NCBI GenBank assembly: GCA_027946555.1
Contig: JAPEVC010000019.1
Location: 124,001 to 188,000, forward strand
Origin: Gnomoniopsis sp. IMI 355080
Taxonomy: Eukaryota > Ascomycota > Sordariomycetes > Diaporthales > Gnomoniaceae
DNA: 64,000 bases
Direction of reading: 5' to 3'
The notes below the pieces were generated by a model that saw only the letters and a program-made list of their open reading frames with translations, searched no databases and was not told the origin of the DNA. This document shows, piece by piece, positions 49,301-60,712 of this stretch. Numbering within the stretch: the first letter of the stretch is position 1; each line of letters starts with the position of its first letter. The position numbers were made by a program, and so were the translations under genes.

Positions 49301-52081
49301 CCTTCACAAGATGCGGACGTTGCACCAGGTTCCTCTTCTGCCACCGATGATGCTCCACGTCAAACCGAACCTGAATTAGGGAGCACCGAGGCTACTCTCG
49401 AGCCACCCCAAGATGTTTCTGCACCGGAAGAACAACTGCCCGAGGAGTCAACAGAGGCCGATGACGCCGAGCCTAGCTTAGCAGACCCTCAACCAGTCGA
49501 AAGCGGAGATACAGTGCCAGTGTCAGACCAACAAGGCGAGACAGCGTCTTCTGAAGCACCTGCGGCTGATCATGATGACTCTGGTGTCAATCTAGAACCT
49601 TCAGGCGATGCCTCTGTCCCTGAACCCGGGTCAGATGACGTTGAGAAACAAGCACTTGCACCCTCTGAGCCAGTTCAGAGTGAGTTGGTTCATGACGAAG
49701 GTCTTGGACATGATTCTGAAACGGAGCTTCCTGCAGGCGACTCTGAGCCAATGCGCGACTCAGGCGTCAGTATGAACAGCAGTGAAGACAACCTCTCAGA
49801 TGTCACGGTGAAGCTAGAGCCGACTTCGGAAGTTTCGGATACTATCGAGACCGACACTCAAGACGTGCGCGATGGAGACAATGAATCACCGGAGACACTC
49901 ACAGCACCTTCGCCCTCAGCAGACGAGTCCTTGCAAAAGGATCAAGAGGCAACCATCGAAGCGCCAGAGGACGTCGAGACTGAACCGGCACAAGCCGATG
50001 CGGTAGTAGAAACCGAGCCGGAGGTATCAACTCCAGCTGAGCAATACCGCGAACCTTTGCCTCAAGAGGAAGTCGTCGGTCAGGAGCCAGAGTCTGAACC
50101 CTTGTCAACTGAAGGAGACAAATCACAGCCTCATGAAGAGGTAGTCATCCAAGAGCCAGAGCAAGAAGCGCCTGAAGCACTGCTACCAGCTGAGGAAGAC
50201 AAGTCACTACCTCAAGAGGACATCATTAGCCAGGATCCCGCGCCGGCCGAAGAACCATTACCGGCTGAGGACGACGAAAAATCTCTACCTCAGGAGACAG
50301 AAATCGTCGACCAGGAGCAAGAATTGGCTGCAGACTCAACACCGGCTGAGGAAGACAGATCTTCTTTGCTTCACGATGAAGTCGTCAATGAGGGGCAAGA
50401 GCCGCCTGAGGAACCGCTCGCCGCTGAAGACAACAACACCTTGCCTAAAGAGGAGGTGGTCGATCAGGAGCAAGAATCGCCAGAAGAGTCTCTGCCAACT
50501 GACGACCTGCCCTCTCCCGAGTCTGATAAGAAAGTTGAGGATCATCTGAAAGAAGCACTCGCCACGGGTGCCGCCGCCGCTGTTGGTGCCGCCGCTGTTG
50601 TCGCAGGTCACAATATCTCCAGCGACGATGAACAGGAGGCCCAGGTCTCCCAAGAGCCTCTAGATTTGGTTGAGCCTGAGAGGCCTCAGACTGCCGACAG
50701 ATTGACCGGTCCGGATGAAGCAGCCTCATTCTCTGAGCCTGGCAACGAAAATGTGACTGCTCCATCTGAGTCGGAACCTGTCCCTCCCACTGTGGTCGAA
50801 TCGAAGGTACCTGACGAGTCACAGCAAGACAATGGAGACTTCAAACCTCGTAACACTCGCCGTGACTCGTCTACCCAGACCGAAGAACTTTGGCGTCCGA
50901 AGACCCCTTTCTTGCGAAGTGTCACTCCAGCCATTGTGTTGCCGGATGCCACTGATTCAGAAGCCAAGACCAACAGTCGTGCAAAACTGTCAAGGACAGA
51001 CAGCAGGCGCAGCATACAACAGGCCGAGGAGCTCGTTGCAGCCGCCGTCATTATTCGCGCTGCAGCAGACACGCTGGGTGAGACCAGCACGCGCATGACA
51101 GACGCCGTCAAGGAATTGAAGCAACATGGAAAAACTGACGACGCCTTGAACGTGGAGGATGGAGGGAGGGGTATCGGGGATGCCACGCGCAGTCTTCGTG
51201 ATTCCTCTGCTAACAGGCTCACAGGCGTCGAAAGGTCTTTGAAGACAGATGACAAACCAGCGCGCTCACCCCGTCAGCACAGATCGAGCCATGGGTCCCG
51301 CTCCAGCCGGCCCAGCACGCGGGAGAGTGGTAGCAAGCGTCACTCTTCTCACAGACACCGACATGATGGTGAACGCGAGGTCGAGCAGGGCAGCCCTCAG
51401 ACTCCCCCACGCACACGCGATACGGCTGACAGCGGTCACCGTTCCCGCAAAGAGCGTACGCCCCAAGAGCAAGCCGACCACGACAGGCGTAAGGAGGAAC
51501 GCCGACTGGCCCGCGAGAAATCCAAGACCGACTCGCCTGCTGCGGAGTCCAAGGGCAAGGACGTTGAGGCCTCTCCCTCCATTGATCGTCGCAGCTCTCG
51601 CCGTCACAGTTCCTCACGCAAGGAGAATGTCCTATCCATTGCATCAACTGGGCGAACCGAGTCTACGGCGCCACCGCAAGCCAGCAAGAAATTCTTCGAC
51701 AAGAACGGCATCTCTGGCGTCGAAAGCTTTGGCGGTCCGCTTACGACTGAGACTTCCAAGGATGGCTCTCTCAAGCGTTCTGGCAGCAAGTCGGTGCGGC
51801 GCTCTTTGTCTCAAAGCCAGGCAAAGCTACAGAAAGCCCGCGTCGAGGAGTCTGTCAAGGCGAGCAAGGACAAGGTCGAAAAGGAGCGGCCTCGCGAAAG
51901 CAGGACCATGTCCAGTACGACTTCGAACGGAAACTCGTCCACGAAGGACCGCGACGACAAGCACCGCAAGTCGAGAATGGAGAAGCGTGAGAAGGAGGAC
52001 GCTGCCAATGGGCACAAAGACGAGAAGAGGGAGAAGAAGTCTGGAGGCTTGAAGGGTATGTTCAAGAAGCTTTTTGGTTGA
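43351..52081 (+). CDS. Giant acidic Pro/Glu/Ala-repeat protein
   Basis: One gene of three exons is the best reading: 43351-43540, 43613 to 47743 or 47773, and 47847-52081, giving about 2,850-2,860 residues. The first intron (72 bp, gtgaga/ttctag) keeps the frame. The second has two possible phase-1 donors (GTGCGT at 47744, GTGCAT at 47774) with one acceptor, ctgcag at 47846. Either joins two long open frames that otherwise overlap. The N-terminal 60 residues are ordered-looking (MSYPAQQTFRPVEANIDL). Then comes a Lys-rich patch, a long acidic P/E/A/V repeat, a hydrophobic segment (LTILASVALGAYAVF) near the junction, more acidic sequence, and a second Ala/Val-rich stretch (GAAAAVGAAAVVAG). The last 400 residues are basic and Ser/Arg rich, ending GGLKGMFKKLFG. 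Composition recalls Leashin-type Woronin-body tethers ('involucrin repeat' proteins), but no diagnostic motif was recognised. Confidence 0.72.
45550..46690 (+). repeat. Degenerate coding repeat, VEEPAP/VEESAP units
   Basis: About 1.1 kb of imperfect repeats of 5-8 codons encoding P-V-E-E-[PST]-A-type units. Two larger near-identical blocks, 45901-46077 and 46165-46323, are offset by about 264 bp and differ mainly by one missing unit and scattered substitutions. This points to recent unequal exchange or slippage. Purine/pyrimidine strand bias makes the antisense frame open for 516 codons; that frame is not a gene. Confidence 0.85.
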
Positions 52082-52901
52082 AGGGCTCGAACTGCGAGCG
52101 TTTCTGGATGAGGTCAAGGTGGACCGGTCTAATGGAGGAGGCGATGCATTGGGCTTGATCGAGAGTCTCTGGGGATTTAATTCTTGTTTTTTAATATCTC
52201 TTCATGACGGAGGGTCACTGTCAAGCCACTACGTACTACAGTGCACGGGCAATAATGGTGGCTTTGTATGACTTGAACAGGACGCACCCGCGGGACGAAC
52301 AAAAAAGGTGGAGAGTCTGGGAAAGGATGGCGGATGGGCAGAAGGAGATTGAGCTCCAGCAGTGGTTTTAGGTACTTTTACGAATTTTACTGACATCGCA
52401 TTACTTGAATCTACTGTTTGCCTTGCTGATAGCGTGGCCGACTCCGTGTAGCGTTGCTTGCCTTGCGTACCTAGGTAGTCACCTCACACCAGAATCATCA
52501 TGCGTTGAGCAATGCGAGACAGGTTCATTGGTAGACAGTGGAACACGTTGAGGTTAGGATTCGTTTGCGCCTGTATGTGCACAGCCTTAGCGGAGCCATG
52601 CGTTATGACTGATCAATCCCAAGGTAACTAACTCCAGGGTAAGTAACTCTACAATGGAGTCGAGTTGACCAAGAGAACAACCCCCCCCCTCCCCAACCAA
52701 AAGAAGAGGAAGCCAAAAAAAGAAAAAAGATCCTCGTGGCCTCTGTACTCATAGTGCGCCGCTCTCAATTCTTTTGTGCGTCTTTTAGGGCAAGGACAGT
52801 GACTTCTGCATTTTACTTGAAGACCAATTCAAACCCACATAATGTTGTCAGCTTCCTCTTTAAGATGGATTCGATATACCACCCTGATCATACCTAGGTA
52901 G
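52082..52901. other. intergenic, no gene seen
   Basis: Convergent space. It holds two ACCTAGGT palindromes, 52469-52476 and 52892-52899, and a C9 run at 52681. The run is followed by an A-rich tract near 52695-52730. Confidence 0.5.
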
Positions 52902-54688
52902 TTATCTGCCTTCTTTGACTAGTTTGATTCGCAAGGCCTTGTGCATGACTGCCGTAGCCCGCTTATCATCCGCGACATCCAAAACAAACCGCTTCACAGC
53001 ATTTCCCCCATACGCTGGCGAGTCTACCAATATCCAGTCTGCATCTGCAAAGCCCGGCGCAGAAGCAAGACGTCCGCTCTGCGCATCTGCATTTGGGGCG
53101 TCATTGGCGTTGACCATCCAATATGCCCTTTTTCTGCCCGTCGCATCCTCGATTGAGGGTACGAGACGGTACGGTAGGGGTCCGAGTAGCCCACTCTGCA
53201 GCACATCTGTCCCGTTGCTAATCCACGATTTGATATGCAGACCAGGAGCTGCACCGGCGCTGTTGTTGTAAACCAGTGAAATGGAGGAGTTGACAGGTCC
53301 CGCCGAGGTGTAGACACCACCGAGGTTGCACTCAGCTTCGGCAGCGGCTTGATCTTCCAGTGCTGGCAGGATTGTATGTATGACGAGATCAGCAATCTCC
53401 AATATGGTCCTAGAACGTGTCTGTGAAGTGCTGGAAGCTAGGATATTAAATCCGGCCTGATAATCTGGTATCAGCACCAAAAACCCAGAATAGTCGCCCG
53501 AGTCACCAAGCTTAGTGTAAAGATCGGTGACCTTCTTAGTCGCTGGATGAGTGTACCTCATGATCTCCCAGGGCCGTCCCACAGAGTACTGTAGGTGCGC
53601 CGTGTGCGAGAAGGGCTTCAACCAGCGGCGCGTATTCTCGGGCGATAACAGCGTTGAGTTCAGTACGCCACGGCCAAAGAGAGCTAGGTCGTTGATCGTG
53701 GACAAGAGGCCTCCAGTTGAAACCAAGACTCCAGCGTCAATGGCGAAGCTCGATGCTGAATTGCTTGGAATGATACAATGGTCCCACGCAGACTGCGGTG
53801 GTGTAGTTGAGTTGGACGAGTTCATACCGAGTGGTTCAAAGATATCAAAGCGGTATATGTCATCCATGGACTTGCCAGTTACTCCTGCGATCGCTAGGCC
53901 TAGCATAGCAAATCCAGCGTCGGAATATGCTGGTGAAGTCCAAGGACGAGAGACGGGCGTCGAGACCTCGACACCCTCGACCCAAGGATCTGGAGGACAT
54001 GTCGTACCGTTGACCAAAAATCGGAAGCACGGGGGGTACTCCAGCGTGTCGTTGTCGGCAATGGGGGGAACCCAAGGTCTATGAGCTCTTCCACACCTTC
54101 CAGGCCATCGGCTGCCACATACGCGTAGGTGAGTTCCCCGGGGACAACAAATCCATCACGCGGCACACCAGCGATCTGCGCGGCAAGCGCACTGGGAGTA
54201 ATCTTATCCCATTCAACTGCAACTACCGGACTGCTGTCGTTTGATGACTCTTTTGCGAATTGGTCCAATGTGGGTATGAGCTCGATAAGAGGTCGCTCCC
54301 AGTCTGTGAGCTTCAGCTCGAGCAGCCCTGCTAGGACGGTGAAGACTTTGGTAACGCTGGCGATGCGATAGATGCTATTAGCATCGACACTCCTGGTCCC
54401 GTATGTGGAGTTCGCTATTTCTGGCGAAGTGTGGTGAAATTGAAGGGTTGTGGCATCGTCATCGTACAGGGAGAATAGGCCCAAGGAGAATGTTATATTG
54501 TTCCAAGAGTCACCCGAGTCGATGTCGTTAACGCGTTCCTGGAGAGCAGAAGTGGTATGCCTCCAACTTGATGCCACTAAACTGTCATTGCTACTCAGAT
54601 CAAGTGGTGCTGCATAACTTGGTCCAAGAAAATCAGCCTAGACTGTCGTGGAGCAGAAAGAGACAAGATAAGGTATGAGAATATTCAT
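52902..54688 (-). pseudogene. Secreted serine beta-lactamase-like protein, disrupted
   Basis: A class C beta-lactamase / penicillin-binding-like hydrolase (PF00144) of about 594 codons on the minus strand, without introns. ATG at 54688 opens a signal peptide (MNILIPYLVSF). An in-frame TAG at 54640-54638 interrupts it just where cleavage would be expected. The same frame continues with ADFLGPSYAAPLDL. The SxxK nucleophile motif is intact (IASVTKVF), as is the Y-S-[DN]-like block (PAYSDAGFAMLG). A second lesion lies in a run of six G at 54063-54068. The frame changes between GFPP and the expected continuation ADNDTLEYPPCFRF, consistent with loss of one base. Beyond that the C-terminal half is fully open to 52902. 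Two independent lesions favour a recent pseudogene. A sequencing error could explain the homopolymer but not so easily the TAG. Confidence 0.8.
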
Positions 54689-55382
54689 GGTGGATTTCAA
54701 GACCAACCTAGCGTGGACGATTTTGGGAACACCTGAGGCGGATATCGCATTGGGTGTCACTGCCTTTACGACAATCGCAGCAGGGCCGCTCGTGATTTAT
54801 AGACGCTGGCAGTTCGCTGTACCAAAGCAACAAAGCAGCTGAAAATGCCGTCGAGGTGCGGTTCACGGCTCCGTCGGCTCATTCAAGTTCGCCTAAGTGG
54901 CGCCCAAAGGAATCAATCCCATGTCACCTCTTTGAAAACGATAATTGCTTCTCTAAGGTAGAATGTACGCGGCCAGAGAGAGGCTCATCGCCAGAGTTGC
55001 ACTAACCTAACGCGGTTCATTGTACCGCTCGGTGCACTGGCGGAGTCCACTTGCTGACTTCCAAGGTTGTACTGTATGACCTCAGCTTACTCCCCCCAGG
55101 TTGTACAAAACTATCCGTGACAAGTCAGACCTAGCTAATCCGATTCTGGTCCGATGCGCCGCTCAGCTGAGAGATGGGCGAGCCGGGATGTCCTTCTAAT
55201 TTATAATGTCTTTCTGATTTATACCCATCATGATTAAGTTAATAGCTCTAAAGCTCCATGACCGCCATATCTGGACAAGTCTGTGCATGACTTTTTCAAT
55301 AAGACACTGACAGATCGACCCTAGACAATCTGCTCTCAACACCATAAATACTTCCTAATCAAGCAAAACGTGCCGCTCCGTC
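54689..55382. other. intergenic, no gene seen
   Basis: Divergent space between the beta-lactamase relic (-) and the second Zn2Cys6 gene (+). No element recognised. Confidence 0.45.
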
Positions 55383-57007
55383 ATGCCCGGCGTACCGTCT
55401 TATAGGGGGTGCGAAGCGTGCCGAAAGCAAAAGAAGAAGGTAGGTACACCACTCAGGAACCGTCAGTCTCCATGAGACTTCGAGCCTAACAATTGGTACC
55501 TACACATCCCCTTCATAAGGGTCAGTAATTAACACGTGGATCTCAGTGTGATCAAAACAAACCAGCTTGTTCGAGATGTACCCGTTTGCAGATCCCCTGT
55601 GTCGGGTGTGGTCAACAACGATATAGGTTCAAGAACCAAACGTTGAGCTCAAGGTCGTGTAGGCCTTCCCAAACGATTACGTTTCAATCTCTTGCTTCAC
55701 GGCCAGTACCATTTACCCTTACCAATTCAACGACAAGGGTAGCGGGTGGCCTAGTCTCGGCCCTAGGGGTGACGGATATTCGCTATGAGCTGAGCATCTA
55801 TGGCGATTTCCTGCAAGATCTTCCACGGAGGTTGGGCAGAAATTCCGCCCTTGATTCGTCCGTCGCCGCGTTGACAACCTCTTTCGAGGCATTTCGTACA
55901 CGCAACCAGCCTCCAGAGGTGTTCAGCAAGTACGCCAAGGCGTTGAATTCTCTGAGGCTCTGCCTTGATGATCCGGTCGAAGCACAATCTCCTGAAACAC
56001 TCTGTGCAATCTGGATGGTGGTGATTTGCCAGGTATGCTGAGATGCACTTTTTTCAGGCGATGTGATTTATCGATTCATGTCATCTAGCTGACCGCGTGT
56101 GTAATCTAGGGTTGGATTGGGAGTCAGAGCGATAACTGCGTTAGCCATGGAGAAGCTATGTCACATCTCTTGAGTGCTACCTTGTCGCGAAATTGGACAG
56201 GCACTTTTGAAATGGAGCTAGCCCGGACGCTGAGTGTCATTGTTGTACGTTGAGACCAGCTAAGCAAGGCCTGAGTAGAGAGGTAGGCTGACACTTTGAC
56301 GTTTGACACAGATCTTGGAAAGCTTTTACAACCACCGGATCGTCTTGGATCCCCGACTATGGGATGCGATTCAAAACAAGGGATCACCGAGACCGCATGC
56401 TGTTCGATATCGTGCAAACAACTTGGAACTTTGCCAACTGGCAAGAACTGCGGAGTTGTTCAGGGACCCCCAGATGCAATTTGACGAAGTCCAGTCCAGA
56501 TATCAGTCCATACGAAGTGATTGCAACGAAATGGACTCAATCCTCTCGAAGACCCCGATGACTCGAGCTGCGGAAGGCATCCTCATCACCACCCTGGACC
56601 CCATGGCCAAACGATTGCATGTGCGTCAACAAACGGGTCACGGGATCCTTATCATGATCGCACTTGCGCTCAACGCCATCTTGCAAACATACAAGCCACC
56701 TGACAGCGACTTGGTAATGTTAGCTTTCGAAGCAGACAGGCTCATAGACCAGGCAATCAATCTGGCAGAACAGGCCATGCAGTATAGGCCTCTGGCGGCA
56801 AGTGCCACGCCCATGTGTCTCATAGTTGCTTGGGCGGTGACGGATGATGCCTTGAAGCAAGAACGTTTGCAGGGGCTATTGGACGAGTATCAGCGGGACT
56901 TTGCATCGGTGAGTTGGCGAGACCAGGCTATCACAATGAGGACAAGATTGAGAGGTCTGCCTCGCGGTATTGAAAATGCGGACCCTATATCGATTGTCAT
57001 CACATGA
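55383..57007 (+). CDS. Zn(II)2Cys6 transcription factor
   Basis: Predicted 457-residue regulator. Exons: 55383-55439, 55547-56032, 56110-56244, 56312-57007. The zinc cluster is assembled across the first intron: Cys 10, 13, 20, 27, 30 and 37 with spacing 2-6-6-2-6 (GCEACRKQKKK / CDQNKPACSRC). It lies at the extreme N-terminus, as in the small Zn2Cys6 factors with a C-terminal fungal_trans_2-like region. The rest is helical, with no clear homology to a named regulator. The next gene on the same strand, 960 bp away, is the GH10 xylanase, so a local control role is conceivable, but gene order alone does not show it. Confidence 0.82.
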
Positions 57008-57968
57008 GAAGATAGAGAACTGGGTTCTAGATATGGTACCGAAAGGGTTGCCTCCGGAGAAGAGACGTTGTTTCAAGGTTACCAGAAAATAGCAACATGC
57101 TTGAGAGCATTCAAAGTTTTCGTAAACAGACACATGGTCAAACACTTCGGAGTGAAAGAATGCCGTGATCTTCAAGTCTCCGAAGTATCGTCATTCAGCA
57201 ATTACAACCAACCTTGGAAGGCATCTGAACGCGGCGACTGCTGAAGCATGTTTATGGGTCCAGGGTCTCTTCCCAATGGTTTAATGTTCCAATTCGCCTG
57301 CTTGATACTTGAACATGGGAGTTTACCATGTCAACATTGTTTTTGGGCTGTTGATGCTCATGCTCTACTATGGTATTGCTCATACAGGATGCCGCTGATG
57401 GTTGTCAGCTTGCATGCAGGTGCCTCCACTCGTGGCGGACAAAGCCATGACAGAAAAATCTTGGAATCCTTGGAAATTACTGCTATATAATGCTACTTGT
57501 GCTTCTGTGTAGCATTGGGAATTCAACAATAGTCACAATGCAGGGAAGACACCGAAGTGGTGCCAACCTACCATAGACATCCATTTAGCCTGAAGCTGGG
57601 CTATTTCCGCCCACTTTATATAGTGGCCCGAACTGCCTGCTTTGGCCACTATTCTGAGAGAATTGACTCGTGATAGGATCATGCTCTGAGGGTACCAAGA
57701 GCTGCTCTAAGCTAATCCAAAACGGACACGGAAGTACGCGACCAACATGGCCGGCCAAGACATGAAAATTGCACGATTGCAAGTGACAGCGGAATAGCTA
57801 TTTCAAATCTTCGGTCAGAGGGAAATGTACCCAGCTAGTACGATACGTTCAAATTGAGATAATACATATAGCATCTACTCTAATGGAGACAAAAGCCAAG
57901 GCGCCAGAAAAGCTTCTGTTCATCAATTTCCATTTCCATCATCGCGCGTATACAGTGCTCTCTGCACG
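57008..57968. other. intergenic, xylanase promoter region
   Basis: Holds the 3' region of the Zn2Cys6 gene and the upstream region of the GH10 gene, with one Xyr1/XlnR-type site. No gene seen. Confidence 0.45.
57584..57590 (-). promoter_or_regulatory. Candidate Xyr1/XlnR site (GGCTAAA on minus strand)
   Basis: TTTAGCC on the plus strand, about 380 bp upstream of the xylanase ATG. GGCTAAA is the published consensus for XlnR/Xyr1, activators of xylanase genes. A single 7-base match in a 960-bp region could be chance. Confidence 0.35.
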
Positions 57969-59498
57969 ATGGTCTCAGTCCTCTTGGCGATTTTGCTGGC
58001 AGCGGCTAATCCAGCCGCTGCCCAGTTGAATAGCCTTGCCAAAGGTGCTGGCTTGCTGTACTTTGGCACGGCAGTCGATAATCCCAGCTTGAGCAACTCG
58101 GCATACACGGCCATTGCGTTCAACTCCAGCGAATTCGGCCAAATCACCCCAGCGAATGGTCAGAAATGGGATTCTGTTGAGCCTTCCCAGAACACGTTCA
58201 ATTATGCGAATGGAGATGCCATTACCACAAAAGCCCAAGCGGCTGGCCAAATTCTCCGATGTCATAACCTGGTTTGGTACAATCAACTTCCAAGTTGGGG
58301 TAAGTAATAAACACCTCATCCACACATCTGCTAGTTCCAGGTTGCTTGGAATTCGACCTGACTTGTCGTTTTTTAGTCTCCGGCGGCTCGTGGACAACTT
58401 CGACGTTGCAGAGCGTCATAACCACCCATATCACCAACGAAGTTACCCACTATAAGGGCAAATGCTATGCTTGGGACGTAGTGAACGAGGCGCTCGATGA
58501 TTCTGGAAACTATCGGACCGATGTCTTTTACAACATTCTCGGCACAAGCTACATTCCATTCGCCTTCAATGCCGCCGCAGCGGCCGATCCCAGTGCCAAG
58601 CTGTATTACAACGACTACAATATCGAGTATGCTGGGGCAAAACTCACAGCCGCTATCAACATTGTGAAAGGCATCCAGTCTGCTGGAGTCAAGATAGACG
58701 GCGTGGGCTTACAAGGCCACTTTATCGTTGGATCTACCCCTTCCAAGGCTTCACTTATCAGCGCCCTCCAATCATTCACCGCTTTGGGAGTTGAAGTGGC
58801 CTATACGGAATTGGACGTGCGTCAGTCCAGTGTTCCAGCTAGTGCGTCTGCTCAGCAGCAACAGGCCACGGATTATGTGACTGTCGTCAGTGCGTGTCTC
58901 TCGGTGAAGGATTGTGTAGGAGTTACCGTCTGGGACTTTGATGACCAGGTACGTGAGCAAGCCATTAAATGACTAAATACTGTGATATACAGTGAATTCT
59001 TTATGGACGTCAAACTAAGGTATACTTTATGATTTCAACTAGTACTCTTGGGTGCCGTCAACCTTCTCTGGGTCTGGTGAAGCCGACTTGTGGTCCTCGA
59101 ACCTGGTGAAGAAGCCAGCGTATACCAGTATCGCAAGCTTCTTGAAGAGCGCGGCCACAGCTCCTGGAGCGACTGCAACCTCTAGCCTAACTACTGGTGA
59201 GTACTTTATGCATATGCTATCACTAATCTAGATATCCTGACTTTGCTTTAGCTGCTTCCACCATAACAACTTCGGTCACGACTGCGCCGTCCATTACTTC
59301 CGCGCCTGCTACGACTGCAGCGGTGGGCACAATTGGTCACTGGAATCAGGTGAGACAGCAGACTGATACACTTTCACGCGAACTACTTCGGTGTGCTGAC
59401 GTTCACAGTGTGGTGGACAAGGCTTCGCTAGTGCCGGAGCTTGTGCCTCGCCTTACACATGCTCGACCATCAACACCTACTACGCGCAATGCCTGTAA
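57969..59498 (+). CDS. Secreted GH10 endo-1,4-beta-xylanase with C-terminal CBM1
   Basis: Predicted 414-residue secreted xylanase. Exons: 57969-58299, 58377-58948, 59043-59196, 59252-59349, 59409-59498. A signal peptide ends near NPAAAQ. The GH10 barrel has the acid/base Glu in WDVVNEAL (about residue 148), YYNDYN, GLQGHF and the nucleophile Glu in YTELDVR (about 255). A Ser/Thr/Ala-rich linker, encoded mostly by exon 4, leads to a CBM1 cellulose-binding module (HWNQCGGQGF, CASPYTC, YYAQCL) with four cysteines in the standard pattern. Exon 5 begins exactly at the first CBM1 cysteine. It cleaves xylan while anchored on cellulose. Confidence 0.95.
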
Positions 59499-59630
59499 TT
59501 GATCTGGTGAGACACGTTAGTGAAAAGCTCCTGTGGTTTATTGGAAGTCACAAATCCTACAGTGATAGATTTTTGGTCGTTCGTTCATATTTGAAGACCG
59601 CGATTTTGTCCATCATATAATTACATAGGC

Positions 59631-60712
59631 TCAAATGACTTTCGCATTGCAATCCTTGTAATTGCCCAGCTTGAACAGCCCCTTTGCATTTTCCCTGCCA
59701 ATTTTGGCTTTATCCGAGATGCTCAGCTCCGTGTTGTCGAACCATGTACACGCCGGCTCAAATTTCTCAAAGGGATAATCAACTGAGAACAAAATTCGGT
59801 CCGAGCTGATCTCATTCATACAAAAGTTGAGTGTGGGGGATGAGAAGTGACCGCTCGTAGTGATCCAGATATTCTCGTTGAAATACTCCCTGATCGTCTT
59901 CTTGCAGTCCAGACCAAGTGGCTTCTTGACATCCTCGAACCAGTGATTAATACGCCAGAGATCGAAGGGAATGTGCTCGCCCAAGTGGCCCAGGATGATT
60001 TGCAATTTCGGGTGACGGTCGAATACGCCATTAGTCACCATGCCGAGAATATGAAGGGAGACACCTTGTGCGAAGGAGAGAGGCGGGCCCACGAGCCATT
60101 GGCGGTCTTTCCACAATTTCTCAAAGACAGTGCCCGTTGGGTTGCGGGGGTGTAGATAGAAAGGGACGTCAAGATCCGTGCAGGTTTGCCAGAACACATC
60201 CCATTCGGGCTTGTCGTAGAAGATAAGATCGTCTCCATCAGGTCCTGAGCGCTGGGTATCGTTGACTAGTGCACCCTTGAAGCCGTACTTGGTGACGCAG
60301 CGACGTAGTTCAGCCGCTGCCTCTTTTGGGTCATGCATAGAGAGAGTGCTGTCGTATTTGTGTCAATAGAGAGCCAGCCGATTTGGCACATTCAAAAGAA
60401 TTGTACTCACGCGAAAGCACCCAGGCGATCCTCATGACCTTTGATGCTGCCCGCCACATAATCGTTGATTTCCACAGCAAGGGCTTGCGCCTCCTTGGGG
60501 TCACTGATGTCTTGGACACCGGGTGCTGTGTAGGAGAGAATGGTGTAGCCTACTCCATACTTGTCGGCATGTTTGATTCGAATATCTGTCAGATCCATAA
60601 TCTCCTGGAGATGTTGATCTGGCGCCGGGCTGAAGAGGCCGGCCCACCACCGGGCCTTTTCCGAGAAGCGGGGGAGGTCGAAAGCCTCCTCGAGGATAAC
60701 CTTGCCGAGCAT
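59631..60712 (-). CDS. 2,3-dihydroxybenzoate decarboxylase (amidohydrolase_2)
   Basis: Predicted 339-residue non-oxidative decarboxylase (EC 4.1.1.46 type) that converts 2,3-dihydroxybenzoate to catechol. Close relatives also act on salicylate or resorcylate. Exons on the minus strand: 60712-60411 and 60348-59631. The N-terminus MLGKVILEEAFDLPRF holds the metal-site Glu; EEAF rather than EEHF is the usual form in the dihydroxybenzoate branch. YGVGYTILSYTAPGVQD, FYLHPRNPTG, LGHLGEHIPFDLW and the catalytic Asp in LFSVDYPFE follow in order. No signal peptide, so it is cytosolic. It lies tail to tail with the GH10 gene, stops 132 bp apart. It could feed catechol into the beta-ketoadipate route. 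Confidence 0.9.
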
